Below, in pieces: positions 49,854 to 63,340 of a stretch of 64,000 nucleotides of DNA; position 1 is the first letter of the stretch, and the number at the start of each line of letters is the position of its first letter. The notes beneath the pieces were generated by a model. It was not told the DNA's origin. It worked only from the letters and a program-made list of their open reading frames with translations, and searched no databases. Origin of the DNA: Motacilla alba alba (Eukaryota > Chordata > Aves > Passeriformes > Motacillidae). The DNA lies in contig NC_052017.1 in assembly GCF_015832195.1 (NCBI RefSeq), positions 12,414,790 to 12,478,789 on the forward strand. Reading direction: 5' to 3'. The position numbers and the translations under genes are program-made.

Positions 49854-52800
49854 AGAAAAATGATTTTTAATTATCTTGGATAAATTAATAGTCATACAGT
49901 GAGAACCTTGTATTCCAGGGTTAGGTCTACTTCAGGAACATGGTAGTGCAAACATTCATGTTGATGACCCGATATTTAACCCAGAGTCTTGAGTCATTTC
50001 TTTAAACCTCAAACTGGAAAGGAAGAGGACACTCAGATGTCCTTTAATGCTAACAAGTTTCTTGAAGGAATTTTCTGCTTGTCTTTCTTACTTGAATAGA
50101 GAAATCAGGAAGCTCACTACAGAATTATTGTGTCACCTTGCCAAGCCTGTAACAATTCCTGCTCAGATGTGTAGTTCTTTTTGACATGGCTGGGATATCA
50201 CAGACACCAACCCAGGGCTGGCACATACAATGGAAGATTTTGGGGCAGATGTGCACCATTCTGGCTTGGCAAGTGGTGAATTCCACCTGTAGAGAACGAG
50301 CCAAAGATATTATTACCAAATCTGGGAGAGAAGGTTGTTTTTCTTCTTTCTTTCCTCATAGCAAGTGTGGGGTTTGCTGTAAAGTTACCATGATTCATAA
50401 TAAAAGAGGTAGAGTGATGTGCCCCCACATGCATTTATCCTGTGCTATTCCACTCAAACATAGCACACAGACATATGCAAGATCAAGATAGCTATTTGTA
50501 TGCTAAAGCCTTCATATGCAAATACCAAGTGATTTAATCCACTTTAAATCTTTAACCTTTTTTCCACCAAGCTTTGTGTTATTCCATCTTTTAAAATGTC
50601 TTCAGCTGATCATAATTATTCACTAGGAACATTTTCCCAATAATTTCCCATCAAAGGAGAGATGCAGTTTGCCTTGCTGGACTGTTGCTTACACATGCAA
50701 CTTTCTTTCCCATGCAAGTCACTAATTAAAATTAGTTTCACAGTTGATTGATTCCATGTTGTATGAAGTTATGAGTTCAAATTTCAGTGACATCCACAGA
50801 AACTCTCATCAAAGTGCTGAGTGCACAATCTCAATAAATTCAGCAGAGGTCCTTAATGGAGGCTCTTTTGGCCCATTTTTCCATACTTTGTCAAGGCAGA
50901 AGGTGTGAGAATCTCCTAAGCAGTCAATTTTGCAGTCAAAAATTCATATATCGGTTATGTTCGTAAGGACTCTTGATCTACTTACAGACCAAGTTCCCAT
51001 CTTGCAAAAGTAGCACTGTCAGAAAAGTCATGCTGACTCTAATTTCAAGTGGCTCCTATCTGAGCAAAATCTAATTGTCAACGCTGATTTCAGTGAGTGA
51101 ATGGAATAGTAGCTTAGTCCTTTGCAGACATTGCTTGATATTTTCTGGCCTGGTAAGTTCAGGAATTTCTAATCACTATTTAAAAATAACCATAATGAAG
51201 TTTTAATGAAGTTTGAAACTCATAAGTCAAAAGTAAACAAAGGTTTCCTCTTAGAAATGCATGTTTTTCACAACAATTACTTCTAATCCAAGTAAATTAA
51301 TTTTCCAGCCTTTAATCCATTCTGGAATCTTGAAATTAATTTTCTCTTTAATATAATGTCAAATTGGCTTTTTCCTTTCTTGCTCCCCCAACAGCCGAAT
51401 TATCAGCCAACATGGTCCTACATAACTTCTCATTTGAGTCTAGGTGATAGGGGAATCATTCAGCATCCTTCTTCCTTAGAGTAAAATCACAAGCGTGCCA
51501 AAAGACGGACTGCTGCAGAGGTGCTGAGATCCATAAACACAAAAAACGAAAAAAAAAAATTATAAATTAAGTGAGCGAAGATGTTTTGGGTAAGTTATGT
51601 GTGTTAGCTTAATTTAACAAAGGTTAAATTTTTTAATTACAGGAGTGCAGAGGGAAAATTAACACAAGAGAGGTATTGTGGAAATAAAAGTGACTGGGTT
51701 GAGAAGGAGACATGGAAAAGGAGAATAGCAGCAAGGTATTGTAGAAAAAGGTGTGGAAGAGGGAATCATCTGCTTTCTTATCCTGTACAGTAATTTACAA
51801 AGAAAGAAGCTGATATCCTTCTGCACTTTTCTGGTTTTGCAAATACGTGCAGGCAAAGTCAAGTGGCCATAAAAGCAAAGTGTCCTTGCCCTGCTGTCAC
51901 CACTCCAGCTAAGCAAACCCAGGCTGGCTCAGCACCTGGGGGAACACACAGAGGAGGGAGCTGGATTCAGTCTGACACATGTTCTGCACCAGAATTCTGG
52001 GCCTTTGAGAGAATGGGGGACTGTAGGGAACTGAAACAGGAATTAAATAATCCTAAACTAGATAGGACTTCAAACTGGGGATTTCCTGCCACTTTCATTG
52101 TGGTCATTTTTAAGATTCCCTGTGACAAAATACAGGCACAAAGAAGGCTTCTGTTGTGAAGAGCATTTGGGCTGTATGACACTAGAAAAACTTCATTTAG
52201 GATGATGTTAATGTTTATAACACTGTAAAACTTGAACTCAACATGAGCTATTTTAACTCCATAGGAGAAATCAGAATAATTTAGGAAGCTCTTCACTGCA
52301 TTGAAACATACTCTGCAGGCATATTTTCATAAAGGAATGATAAAAGACAACAGCAAGAAAAGAAAAATGACTAAACAATATCACCACAACAGACTGATTT
52401 AAAGGTAGGAAACCAAAGTTGGCTATTTTCTGCCCTCAAAGTGAAAAGCCACAGTCACTTTGCTATTGACCATATTTCTGAAGGTTCTAAAATTCTGAAA
52501 AAACTAGGAAAATTACCATTTGCTGAAAACACCAAGTAGGTACTAAGGATAGTAAGAATGAGGGCAGAGTAGAAGAAATCCGTATTCATTGACTGGCCAT
52601 TTACATTACAGATGAAGTGCAATTCAGATAAACAGGAAATTATGTGTGTAAAAAAAATTAAAATTGCAGCTGCTAAGATTATTTCTAAGCATATAATTAC
52701 AATTTAGGGGTAAAACTTGTCTGTATCATAGATCAACCCACAAAAATATAAATGTACTACTCAAAAGCAAATATTAAAAAATATTTAAAAGAGATAGAGA

Positions 52801-53898
52801 ACCAAACAGAATTTCATGTGTTTCCTACATCTTGAATCTGATACACACCTTAAAGAAAAGTGTGCTAGAAAATTAGTGCTAAAAAAGTTCCAAATAAGAA
52901 CAAAAATTATGTTAAGTGGTAAAAAGTAGTTAAGTATGAATTATCTGGGGTAGAGTATTTTGATCACTGTCAGCACAGTCTCTGTGTACAGGCCATTTAG
53001 TTATACACTGATAAACTTATTTTTAGCTCCTTCCTAGCTGCCGCTGCTGCTATTGCCAAAATTTTTCTTTTGTGGTTTATTTTTTTTCTGGCAGATGACA
53101 ATAATAAGTTGCCTGTGCTAGGAAGTGTTGTATTTCAATACCAGAAAGACTGAGCGGATATGCAAAAAAAATTTAAATTATTGTTGCTCAAAGGAGAGAA
53201 GTGACATAAGTGTTGAGATCCTATAAGATGTTGGATATAGCTGAAGGTAGATATGTATGGGATTAATAGTAATGATGACAGATAATTTACCCTCAGAAAA
53301 TGAGTGCATCAATAGTAATAATAACTGGGGGGTTTTCCCACATTTCATGAAGTCTTAGGCAAAAATTATTTTGCTGGTTGTATTCCTAAGGCCCAGGTTC
53401 AGAGCACATACCAAGATTTCAGTATCTCTCTATGAATTTCTAATCAGGAATCCTTTGAACCAAAGCAGTATCTTTGCTTTACACAGAACACACCAGTGGT
53501 TTCATGTAGGTATCCTGGCCATACATATAAAGGAAGCAAATTTAAACAAAATAGCATGGGTTTTTTTCCAAACCCAATATTGCAATTTATTTTCCAAACA
53601 TTGTAACAAATATTCTTTTTCTAATAAATTAACATATCTTTTTCTTTACAAAATTGTCCTGATATTCATATATTGTAAAATACTTCATAAAACCACTCAA
53701 CAAACACCCTTTATAACTGGAAGAATTGTGGTGACCAATGCATCATAAGTTCTGCACATTTTTCAAAGCACAGCATTTAAAGCAAGATGTATTTCTGGCC
53801 AGTCATCCTCAGTTGTAAATTTTGAGGGGAATTTTTGAGGGCAGGCAATGTAGGCTATCATGAAGAAATGCAGGACATGACAATAAAAACATATATAC

Positions 53899-54145
53899 CA
53901 TAGAATCACAGAATAGTTTGGTTTGGAAGGGACCTTTAAAGGTCAGCTTGTCCAATTCCCTCTGCAATGACCACAGGCATCTTCACCTCGATCAGGTTGC
54001 TCAGATCCAAGCCCAGACTGACCTTGAAGTTTTCCAGGGATGGGGCATCCACCAGCTCTCCAGGCAACTCATTTCAGTATTTCACCATATATCAAAACTC
54101 AATTTGCTGCAATTAGAGCTTAGAGGCAAGAAATATTTCCTCATT
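53899..54145 (-). mobile_element. CR1 LINE 3' end, 5'-truncated
   Basis: The plus strand starts CATAGAATCACAGAAT, then GGTTTGGAAGGGACCTTTAA, AGGTCAGCTTGTCCAATTCC, a CAGGTTGCTCAGATCCAAGC-like block and TTCCAGGGATGGGGCATCCA. CCAGCTCTCCAGGCAACTCA and an AGAAATATTTCCTC end follow. Read on the minus strand this is the well-known avian CR1 3' end. It is one of the better preserved copies here and is truncated near 54145. Confidence 0.92.
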
Positions 54146-57100
54146 AAAACTGTCAAATTTACAACAGTCATGAGTCTAATTTTCTTAATATTTTATTAGA
54201 AAGCGATAGAAGGGGGAGCAGAAAAAATTCATCTAACCCTAAAACTTATGCAGCAGTCAAAGCCAATTTGTAATAGATATGAAGCCAAAAATAGGACAAG
54301 GCATTATTCAACTTGTGAAGGAGGGCTTTATTTTCAAAACTAATGTACTTTTCCCCTAACCTCTTCTTCCAAACTGCTGTAATGCCATCAAATTAATTTT
54401 CCATTCCAGCATTCTTCCTCAGGTTCTAATCTTCTTTGGCATCTGAAGCATTATCAAAAATTTGACTTCTCTTTCTCCCTGTAGTCCTGTGAAAATACTT
54501 AAGAATCCCAGTCTGTGTAACTTGAATTATGCTGGACAAGGTTAGCTTATTAAAACAAGGAAGAAGGAATAGGAAACAAAACAATTTAATAACGTGGAAG
54601 AGCTCACTATTCTCACTTCTGAGTGCACTGCTCAGCAGCTCTGCTCAATTTGTAGGGCTCTGTATTTGTATGTATTTGTAGAGCTCTGCTCTATATTTGT
54701 AGACAAAATATATTTCCTAATCTGGATCTTTCCTAATAAGCTCAGAGTGCAAATTGTTAGCAAAGAATCACTCAGATTCATGAAAATATCTGAACACATT
54801 TATTTAATTGTCTTTAAAACACTATCGAAAAAATAAATTCTTATAACCTGTCTGTGTTTCAGCCTCTGCTAATTCTGGGTTTGGCACTGCAAAACTCAGC
54901 TTTTGTTCATAAAAGAGTGAATTTCTGCCCTTTTTTACAAAGTAGAGAGAACAGTGATTTTTGCAGTGCATGTGGATATGTGTGGAGCGCAGCCCTGTGT
55001 CTATCATGCCCATTTGCCTGACAGCTGACAGCAAAGATGAAGCTGTACAAATGTTTGATTTTAAACTTGGGGTTTGTACTAAAATCAAGTCCAACAGTTT
55101 GAATTTTCTCACATTGAAAGTAAAATGGCATTCAGAATTCAAAATCAGTGGAACTCAGCAGAATGATTACAGGAATAAGGGGAAACACTCCTGTGGTGAA
55201 GGCCTGTAGAAATCATCTTTCTCCTTTTTCAGTGGACTTGAATAAGTCAAACTCTGCAACCTTTAGTATCTGAAAACATTATTTTCTCCTTTTCAGTGAC
55301 AGAAAAAAAGCCCGGAAATGTAGTTCTGCACCCAATTTTTGTGTTAGAGAATCTTAAGATACCCATACAAGCATAAAGGAAGTAATTTAAATGCACTGTA
55401 GCATTTACACTGTGGTAGCACATATAGAAATAACAAGTTCAAGACTTCCTTAAGAGTGTGTATTGCATATGACCACAAGAGTAGTTTGTAGTTTGCTATT
55501 TATGCAGCATCTGAGAAGCAGAAATTTACTAGGAGGAGGGAGCATGGAAAAACAAATTTGCAATTTGCTGAAAACTGGAACTATCTTGAAATAAAAACAT
55601 TTAATATTAAAAATTAAACTTTTTAAAAAATAATTTATTTACAACTTCATTCCTAATTTGCAGAAAAAAAAAAGTTTTAGTAATTAGATAGCCCTTTTAT
55701 TATTTTTCCAGTGTCACATTGCAGCATTTCTTTTGACCTTTCTTCATAACTTCACATACATTAGATATTATAATACAAAAAGGTCTAATTCTCAGTCAAA
55801 AATGTGAAACCTGCTTTGCCTGTACACCTAAGAAGATAAATTGTTGCTGGATTAAAATTTAGATCTGTGTAACATCAATGTATAACAGCAATACAAATGA
55901 TCCACAGGGACAATGACATCTATTTAACTCAGTCTCATCAGGTTCTCTTACTCTTTATTATTGGCTGCATCTATAAATAAGTAAATATATATTGAGTTTG
56001 CATGATCCACCTTAATCTGAACAGCATCAAAATCCTGTAAAATGGGTAAATAAAATGGGAAAAAAATACCAGCTATATTAGTAACAAGACAGCAACACAT
56101 GGTGAACTATGCTGATTATATGTACAGATGCTATAAATATGTTAAAATCAGAAATTAAGTAGCAGTTGGAAAAAGAAGGTTCTGCATTTCATAGAAGGAA
56201 ATTAAACACTCTTACAGCAGGTTATGATATTTTATGGTAATTCATTTACACATGTACTACAACCTAAACTTTTTTTAATATGGAACCACTCTGTTCATTA
56301 ATTGGATTTGGGTGAGTAACTGCTCTCCCCTCTCTGCTTATCTATCTGTATTGTTGATTTTTTTTTTTTTTAATCATTTTGGGAAACTTTCCCACCATTT
56401 ACCACTTGTAAAATAATGACACAGTGCATTTCTACATTCCAAAACTACAGGTCACTGTAATGTCTGAGTGCGTATCACATGACCTCAGAAACTCAGACAC
56501 ATTTTCTACAGCTACCACAATAAAATAGTCTTCCAGGCTCTGGTTTTAAGTATCAAAAATTAATAATATATTAATTAAACCTCAATGTCCAATGCATATT
56601 GAAATTATGCCAATAATTACCTTGCCTTGGGAGTGCATTTAGAATGGAAATTATTATTGCAGATTTGTCTGAGAAATGAACTCTGAGCCAGAAGCTGCAG
56701 ACTTCATTTTACAAGTGTATGAATGTGTGTGATTTTATTTTTCCCCTCCCTACCCTTCTAGAAGTTCCCACTATGCAGACCATCAGGATATTTTTAACAC
56801 AATATTAACATGACAAAGTAACCTGTGTTGCAGAGATGCAACACTGCAACACAGAACACAAGGCAAGATAATAAAATACAGAAAATATACCAGCTGCTAA
56901 CTTAATAAAATCAAGTGGCCAGCCATGTATGGGTTGGCATAAAACCCATAGAAAAGTACAATTGTGTACATTATAATGAATTTCATCTTCTGCATTCTAT
57001 ATTAAAGTAGCCCTTTACAGACTTCATTTCAAGGCGGTAAGGAAATTTCAAGAGGTGGAAAGGAGATACTGTGCAATGTATTGAAGAACAGTAGGGCAAG

Positions 57101-59769
57101 AACAAAGTAGGCAGTCTAGTAAGAAATGGCTTTGAGAGGTGAGCTATAGATTTTAAACCCCTCTCCATATGTTTTTTATATAAAAATTTTCTATTAGATA
57201 GTTAGTACAGAAAAACACCCACCATAAACTGAAACAATCCCAAGAGTACTCTTCTGACTTTCCCCAGACAACTGGCAGGAGTCTCAGTTCTTCTACAGCC
57301 ACTGAATTCCCATTCCTGACTACCAACGTATATGAATTGAACTGGAAAAAATAATTCAAAACCTCGTTTCCTCAAAATCTTCCCCTTAATGGTTTGGGCA
57401 GTTTCCTGAAAGGCAGGAAATTACACTGAAGCTTTCTTTGACTGCAAAGGCCCTCAAGCACCTGATGGATAAACCCCCTTGTACCAGGCTGCTCATGGGG
57501 AGTGAGGGCTGCTGCCATGAGCGGCTCCCGCTCCGCTGGGCTGCTCTGTCAGAAGGGACAGGAGCTCCCTTGCCTCTTGCTCAATAGGTTTGGTGGCAAA
57601 GGAAATGTGTCTGTCACTAGCTGTGACTCATTCCAGAGCAGGATGATTTCACTGGTTTGTCCTTAGGGAATGCCATCCCCTTATCCTCATCCAGGCATTG
57701 TCTGAGATAGTGCTAATAAGCCTAACCAAAACCATGCCAAAAAATATGAATTATTAAACACTGTGTGCATGAAAATTATGTTTCTTGTCCTGACCTCATT
57801 TAGTTCATTAACGCAGGCAGGCAGGTATGGAGGAGAACCACATTTTCAGGCATTTCAGTCTTCAAATATTATTGTCTGAATCTTCATTGTCTTGTAGCAT
57901 TGTTTTCTTTTGTTTTACTTATTTCTAGTTGACTTTGCCAAAACCAAATTTATGATCTGATTTTCAGAGGTAACAAGGGATTAAAATGTTCACTGGAGCT
58001 TTGAGCATCTGGAACATCAATTAAATTTTGGCAAGGGGAGTTAGGGCAATGATGCAGTGACAAGAAACACAGGCAGTCTCCTTAAAGGAGCACCTTAGAA
58101 TGAAAACACAGGCTGCTGTTTTCACAACAAGGCATGAAACCTACACAATAAAGTTAACCTTGGCTAAGAAAAAAATTTTAGTATATTTTTACTGCTTGAA
58201 AAAATGCTAATCTTTTTGTCATCATTTTCTAAACTAAAATTTATTTCAAAATGGAATGGCAATAAAAAAAAATAGACAGGAGGTACTTGTGTGGGAAACA
58301 GTGCGAGTTTTGTCAATGACTTCAACAAATCCTTGTTTTGTCTTATCGTGCTATAGCTTTAGTCTCAACTAGATCTCAGACTGATCTTAGGCTGTGATGG
58401 TGCCTAAATGCAACAGGATCCACATATATCTGCACTTTCATAAGACTCATCATCATTCACTGGCTGACTAATGTACATTGAGTCCTATGAAGGCTCATGA
58501 ATTTTATTGATATTTTCTCTGGAGAAATGCATAAAATATGCATATCTATAGAGAAAACTGACAATCATGTATTTTAAAATTAATCTAGCTATTGCTCCAA
58601 TCACTGTTGTCAAAACAAGAGAAGAAATTCTATGTTTAAAATCCTTTCAAGTATCTGTATTTTCCTTTCACAAAAGTCTAGCAGAAAAGTCAGCCTAAAT
58701 ATTACAGAGGTGGAGTTTATAGGGGGAATGAAATTGTGAAATGGTGATTGTGTTTCCTTTCTTTTTGGCAGGTCCCTTAGAACTGAGTTAGCAGTATTTC
58801 TGTTCCCATGTTTTCCAGGAATACACTCAGACTGGATTCACAGTACAGTTCTACAGACAAACCACAGCCAGTTCATGAGGATTGAGAGGATTCACAAGAG
58901 GCCCTAGACCTGCAGACAGTCTGCAAAAGCTGTGGTCAAAACATGGTGGAAATTCAAAACCTGTAGATTAGGCCTCCAGACTAATAATTGTTCCTTTAAC
59001 TAGAAATGGATGAGTATAATTATTTTTAATGCACGTATGCTTTTTTGCTTCTTTTCTTTACTAACCTGCTAAAAAGGGTCATTACTAAGGCAGGTATAAC
59101 TGTTCCCCTGGTTAAAGAGCTAGTGTTCAGTTTTCTTTCCTTTCTAAATAAGAACTTTCCTAAATAAGTTATGGTGTTCTGATGGCTTCTGAAAGAAAAC
59201 AAAAAAACATTTAGGCTTTAACAGCTATTCTACGTTTTAAAGCTAAGGAAAGAAGACCTAGAGTATTCTTCAGTCCTTATTTTATTTTATTTTTTGCTAT
59301 AAATTCCTTACTACTTTCCTTTGTTTTTTAAGAAGTTCTATGTTAGATCCTGAAGAATTGTAACACATTTGCTTTTGACGTCAATTTCAATCTTAGATTT
59401 TATTGTTGCTATTGGTTATGCTCTCTGCAGTTTCCACATCACAAAAACAACTTGAAAATGGGAAGAGATTGGCATTTAAGGGGACACCAACTACCTCAAA
59501 CAAGAGAGCCAGAACTGAGCCATATGGGATGACAATTTAAGCCATCCTTGGGGTCGCCAGGTACCTTGAGGAACTTCTTGCTTTCAGTACTAGGGGAATC
59601 AATCATATTGAATGCCTTGATATAAATTCCCCAGGGATTGCCTGAGCCAGCTCAGTTTCTGAGTCACTAATGAGTCATAATGCTTTGTCAAAAAATTGCT
59701 CCCCAGCACTTCAGGTTCAAGTAGAGGGAATTCTGAACTCACACCGGTGCTCCATAGGAGGCCTCTAAC
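54146..59769. other. no gene recognised
   Basis: AT-rich sequence. An imperfect TATTTGTA minisatellite lies at about 54640-54702. A 106-codon minus-strand frame at 54822-55142 overlaps another minus-strand frame and a plus-strand one. A GC-richer, CpG-containing pocket at 57470-57600 is listed separately. No exon or mobile element could be named. Confidence 0.5.
57470..57600. other. small GC-rich, CpG-containing pocket
   Basis: The stretch around GCCATGAGCGGCTCCCGCTC has three CpGs within about 20 bases, which is unusual for this AT-rich, CpG-poor window. It could be a small exon, an LTR piece or a regulatory element. No frame in it extends to a recognisable protein and it is far too small to be called a CpG island. 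Confidence 0.4.
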
Positions 59770-59885
59770 AAAGCAAGGCAAGGTCTGCAGGCAGACACAG
59801 TACCTTTTATTCTACCACCTGGTGTGGCTGGAGAAATTAGACAGGCTTTCAGGCACATAGGCCTTTTTTAGGCCTGAAAGAACTT
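59770..59885 (-). repeat. probable old dispersed amniote repeat
   Basis: On the minus strand the order is GCCTGAAAGCCTGTCTAATT, CTCCAGCCACACCAGGTGG, AGAATAAAAGGTACTG and CTGCCTGCAGACCTTGCC. This recalls a dispersed repeat seen in bird and reptile genomes ('...CTGAAAGCTTGTCT ... TTGGT..AATAAAAG..ATT...'), whose database name I do not remember. A 9-bp inverted repeat, CTTTCAGGC and GCCTGAAAG (59846-59854 and 59872-59880), lies at one end. The identification rests on memory of a pattern only. Confidence 0.4.
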
Positions 59886-61240
59886 TAAAAACTAGATACT
59901 AGTAGAGACCAATGACTCAGAGTTTAGTTAGACATGTATCAATTAGATCAACTTTGAAAGAAAAGATAGTTGGTGACTGTGGAGTATAGGAGATGTAATT
60001 AGGGGAAGGCAGAAGAGAGGCAGAGAGATGGTGAGGTTCTTTCAGCCTAGAGAAAAGAGAAAGAAAATTGTCCTGTGGAACATGGTAAAGGGAGGCAAAG
60101 GGATAGAGAATTTACTCTGCCATAAAATCAGTATCTTTCTATAGAACCTCTGATTATCATGAGACATAAATTTTAGTTCTCAGTATATATTAAATGTATT
60201 TTTTAGGTTTATTTTCTCTTTTTTTGCCAACTATGACCGTGCTTTTACAAGTGATGCCATCTTAGCTTTACTGCTTCCTCACTACTACCTTCCTTATGTA
60301 CCTGCCACCTTTGACACCTACAGCAAAACTGCACTGTAGCAAAACAAGGGTGTAAAGACAATAATATAATAACTGAGAAGAATAATTGTCTCTAATTAGT
60401 AAAGGAAAGAAAGGAAGGTTGATAAGTTGCTTGAGATTTCCATTTGTCACATATTCATGCAAAATATCTTCTTTTTTCTATTTCTGTGTAAGTTTACTTG
60501 GTCTGGATCACAAGGATGGAAGAAGTTGTGTCAATATTACCTGTACACAGATGGGACAGCAGAGCCTCCCTCTTGTAAGCTCGTGTAAGTGCATAGTTGA
60601 AGGACTATCTCTATGTCTCTCTTCATCTGCCTTTTGTGGATTATTTTTCAGCAAAGTTTCTCTTCTTTCTGTTCCAACACAGCAAACCTTATTTTTATTC
60701 AGTATCTGTCATGTTCATGACATTCCAGATGTTCTTGTTAGTTGTAGATCTGCACAATTACCTAAACAAATTTCCATTTCTTCTCAATACCAATGCATTT
60801 AAGATATAATGAAAAGCAAAAATGTTAATCCTGAACATTAATGAGCACTACGGTATGTGTAGCAAGTGATAAATTTATTCCTGTCACTAAAATACTTTTA
60901 ATAAACATGGTGCAGATAAAAACACAAATGTTTTAGATCTTAGTTAGCTAAGTGGTCGTTAGTTCCTTGTGGAAGCAGAAGACATTTATTCAACAAAGGG
61001 CTTAGGATAAAGACAAAATAAATAGCTCCAGGGCACAAACACAGGGTCAATGCTTTCACACATCCTGAATGATTTGACAGTGTTTATTTCTGTTTCTAAA
61101 CAGTAGATGCATTCCTGTAGTAATGGTGACTTCGAACACTCACAAAAACATAAATACACACCCGCACACATGCATATTCACACATGTACATGTGCATGAG
61201 TTGTCATGTGTGGGGAGATGCTTAGCAAGTTGGAAGCCTG
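59886..61240. other. no gene recognised
   Basis: A 138-codon plus-strand frame at 60386-60802 shows no domain. A piece of it (about 60486-60566) sits between a pyrimidine-rich AAG and a GTAAGC and is discussed as an exon-like segment of low confidence. Confidence 0.45.
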
Positions 61241-61430
61241 CCCTTCCTTCCTTCCTTCCTTCTCCTTCCTTCCTTCCTTCCTTCCTTCCTTCCTTCCTTC
61301 CTTCCTTCCTTCCTTCCTTCCTTCCTTCCTTCCTTCCTTCCTTCCTTCCTTCCTTCCTTCCTTCCTTCCTTCCTTCCTTCCTTCCTTCCTTCCTTCCTTC
61401 CTTCCTTCCTTCCTTCCTTCCTTCCTTCCT
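61241..61430. repeat. (TTCC)n microsatellite, about 190 bp
   Basis: More than 40 TTCC units, nearly pure, with one interruption (TCTCC) at about 61261. The tract is all pyrimidine on the plus strand and all purine on the minus strand. Because the 4-base unit contains no stop in any frame, frames of 94-145 codons pass through on both strands as (Leu-Pro-Ser-Phe)n or (Lys-Glu-Gly-Arg)n. These are artefacts, not proteins. The tract is long enough to be unstable in replication and hard to assemble. Confidence 0.97.
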
Positions 61431-61510
61431 CTTTCTTTTACTTCCTTTCTCTTCCCACTCACTTTCTTTCCTGCCTTTTTGCCTACTTCTCTGCCTTTCC
61501 TGTTTCTTGC
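61431..61510. repeat. pyrimidine-rich flank of the TTCC array
   Basis: Degenerate CTTT, CTTCC and CTGCC units continue the pyrimidine bias for about 80 bases. This looks like an older, decayed part of the same array. Confidence 0.75.
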
Positions 61511-63247
61511 TAGAAAGGAAACAGCAACAGAAATTTGAGTGCTGTATCTTTTTTGTGTGATTCATTTCACTTAGTTTTAGCTACCCAAGCTACCTCCAGA
61601 TGAAGTGCCATGTGGATCTACTGTCTCTTATCTCCCATTACCTCTGAAAGAAATACATCTCTGCTCACAGCAGGAGGCAGATAAATGTAAATACCTCCTC
61701 CAAGGTGTCTGGAGAGCTATAGAGAACCCAATGTGGACACCAGAATCCGGTCAGCTGGATGACTGCAGATTTTATGTGACTTGACTAAGGCCTGGATAAG
61801 TTTGCTGAAACAAAGATTTCTAGTGTAATTTGAGATGCCCTGGAGAATCCAAGATGTCCATGGAGGATCAACAGATAAGACTCATGGAAAACCTGTGTTC
61901 TTCTAGAGCAAAATGGGGAAATCAGGTGAGAGATCCCAAAGCATTTCATGCTGACATTAGGTGATTATTTCTAGGTAACTGAACTGAATGACTGATCCCT
62001 CTGGACTGTACAAGGAGTTCAGATTACAAATAATCCCCCAAAGGTAGCTGTATTAAACTGAATCCTTCTCTGGTTGATGGCCTAACAGTGCACACAGCAG
62101 TGACTTCAGCTGCCTAAACATGAGCACCAGAGCTACATGAGAGTCCCTAAATCACCTGTAAAATCTGACCTTATAGGCTGAACACAAGACATCGGGGACA
62201 CGATGAAGAATCAAGAGTGTGTAATGGACATCAGGCAAGAAGCACCACAAAACTTAAATATAGGGATATATTTAAGTTCAGGAAACTCAACCCATCCTCC
62301 AATTTTCCTTCAAATAAGAGCTGATTTGGTTAGTATTATTTTGGACAAAATTAACACATTTAAGGTCTGACTTTGTAAAAAAGAAGTTCTAAACTACAGA
62401 GGCCATATTTTTAAACTAATAACATTCCTACTACTCCTACAGTAGTTGTTAAAGTTTTGTAAACAATGTATGTACTTTATAATGCCCCATAAACTAGCTT
62501 GTAATGTCATTTAAAAATTCTAAATATCTATAGATTGAAATATTTTTATATAATTAGGAGTGTATTTTATATAGGATAAAGTGGTTTCAATGGAAAAATT
62601 TGCACTTATTTAAATGTTTCTTCTTGAAGATTCCAAGTCATTGTACAGCTTTGAATACATGCAAGTTAATAGAATTTCCGTAGCATCACATTACAGATTC
62701 TGGTTTTTAAATGATACATCATAACAAAATGAAATATTCTGTAGTGTATGAATGATGTGCTATGAAAAATACACTTGCATATCTCATGCATTAATGCTGT
62801 AATATAATGCATTTCCTGATCACAGAAAATTGATTGATTTATATAGTTTATTCTATATTAGCTGAACTTGTTCTCTAAAGAGTTTAATTCACTACAGATT
62901 CAGATCCCAAGACAAAAAGTTTTGATAAGCTCTCCTGAGGCCCAGTCTCTGAGTTAATCCAAATTGTGACTGGAGAAAAGAGTGTCTTCCACTTTCTGTT
63001 AATCTCTAGTCTCTTGACTATACAAGTTTTCTTGTCTTTTTGACAAGATGAACAGTTTCAGAAAATTCTCCTTTCTTCTTTAAAAATCTAATTTTTCATG
63101 ATCTCTTCATTGGTGTTGATATCTTAATTGAAAGTATCTGCTTTCTGTGTCTCCTTATCAAAGACATAGTACCGATCCTGAAAAAGTTGCTTTTATTTAA
63201 CCAGATTTATTGACATCTCTCCTATTAAGTGAGATTTTTAAAAAAGG
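61511..63247. other. no gene recognised
   Basis: The part at 61.57-62.23 kb is a little GC-richer than its surroundings and could be an unrecognised repeat. The rest is AT-rich. No coding region was seen. Confidence 0.5.
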
Positions 63248-63340
63248 GAAAACAACCAAAAACCACAAACAAAACAAACAAACAAAACCCCAACCCCTCC
63301 TCCCTCATAAAAACAAACAAGCAAACAAACAAACAAACAG
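63248..63340. repeat. (AAAC)n microsatellite in two blocks
   Basis: AAACAAAC-type units at about 63248-63287 and again at 63310-63340, separated by a C-rich CCCCAACCCCTCCTCCCTC stretch. Open frames through it are repeat artefacts. Confidence 0.92.

Larger units (their letters stand above)
47925..53898. other. no gene recognised
   Basis: AT-rich sequence with 100-132 codon frames at 48.73-49.52 kb, 50.19-50.49 kb and 51.86-52.3 kb. None has recognisable motifs and several overlap antisense frames. A short TA repeat (48.72 kb) and a G-rich run (49.84 kb) are listed separately. Confidence 0.5.

Noticed and set aside
61123..61565. Open frames of 94-145 codons on both strands rich in Leu-Pro-Ser-Phe or Lys-Glu-Gly-Arg repeats
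   Set aside because: They are the direct translation of the TTCC microsatellite, which has no stop in any frame.
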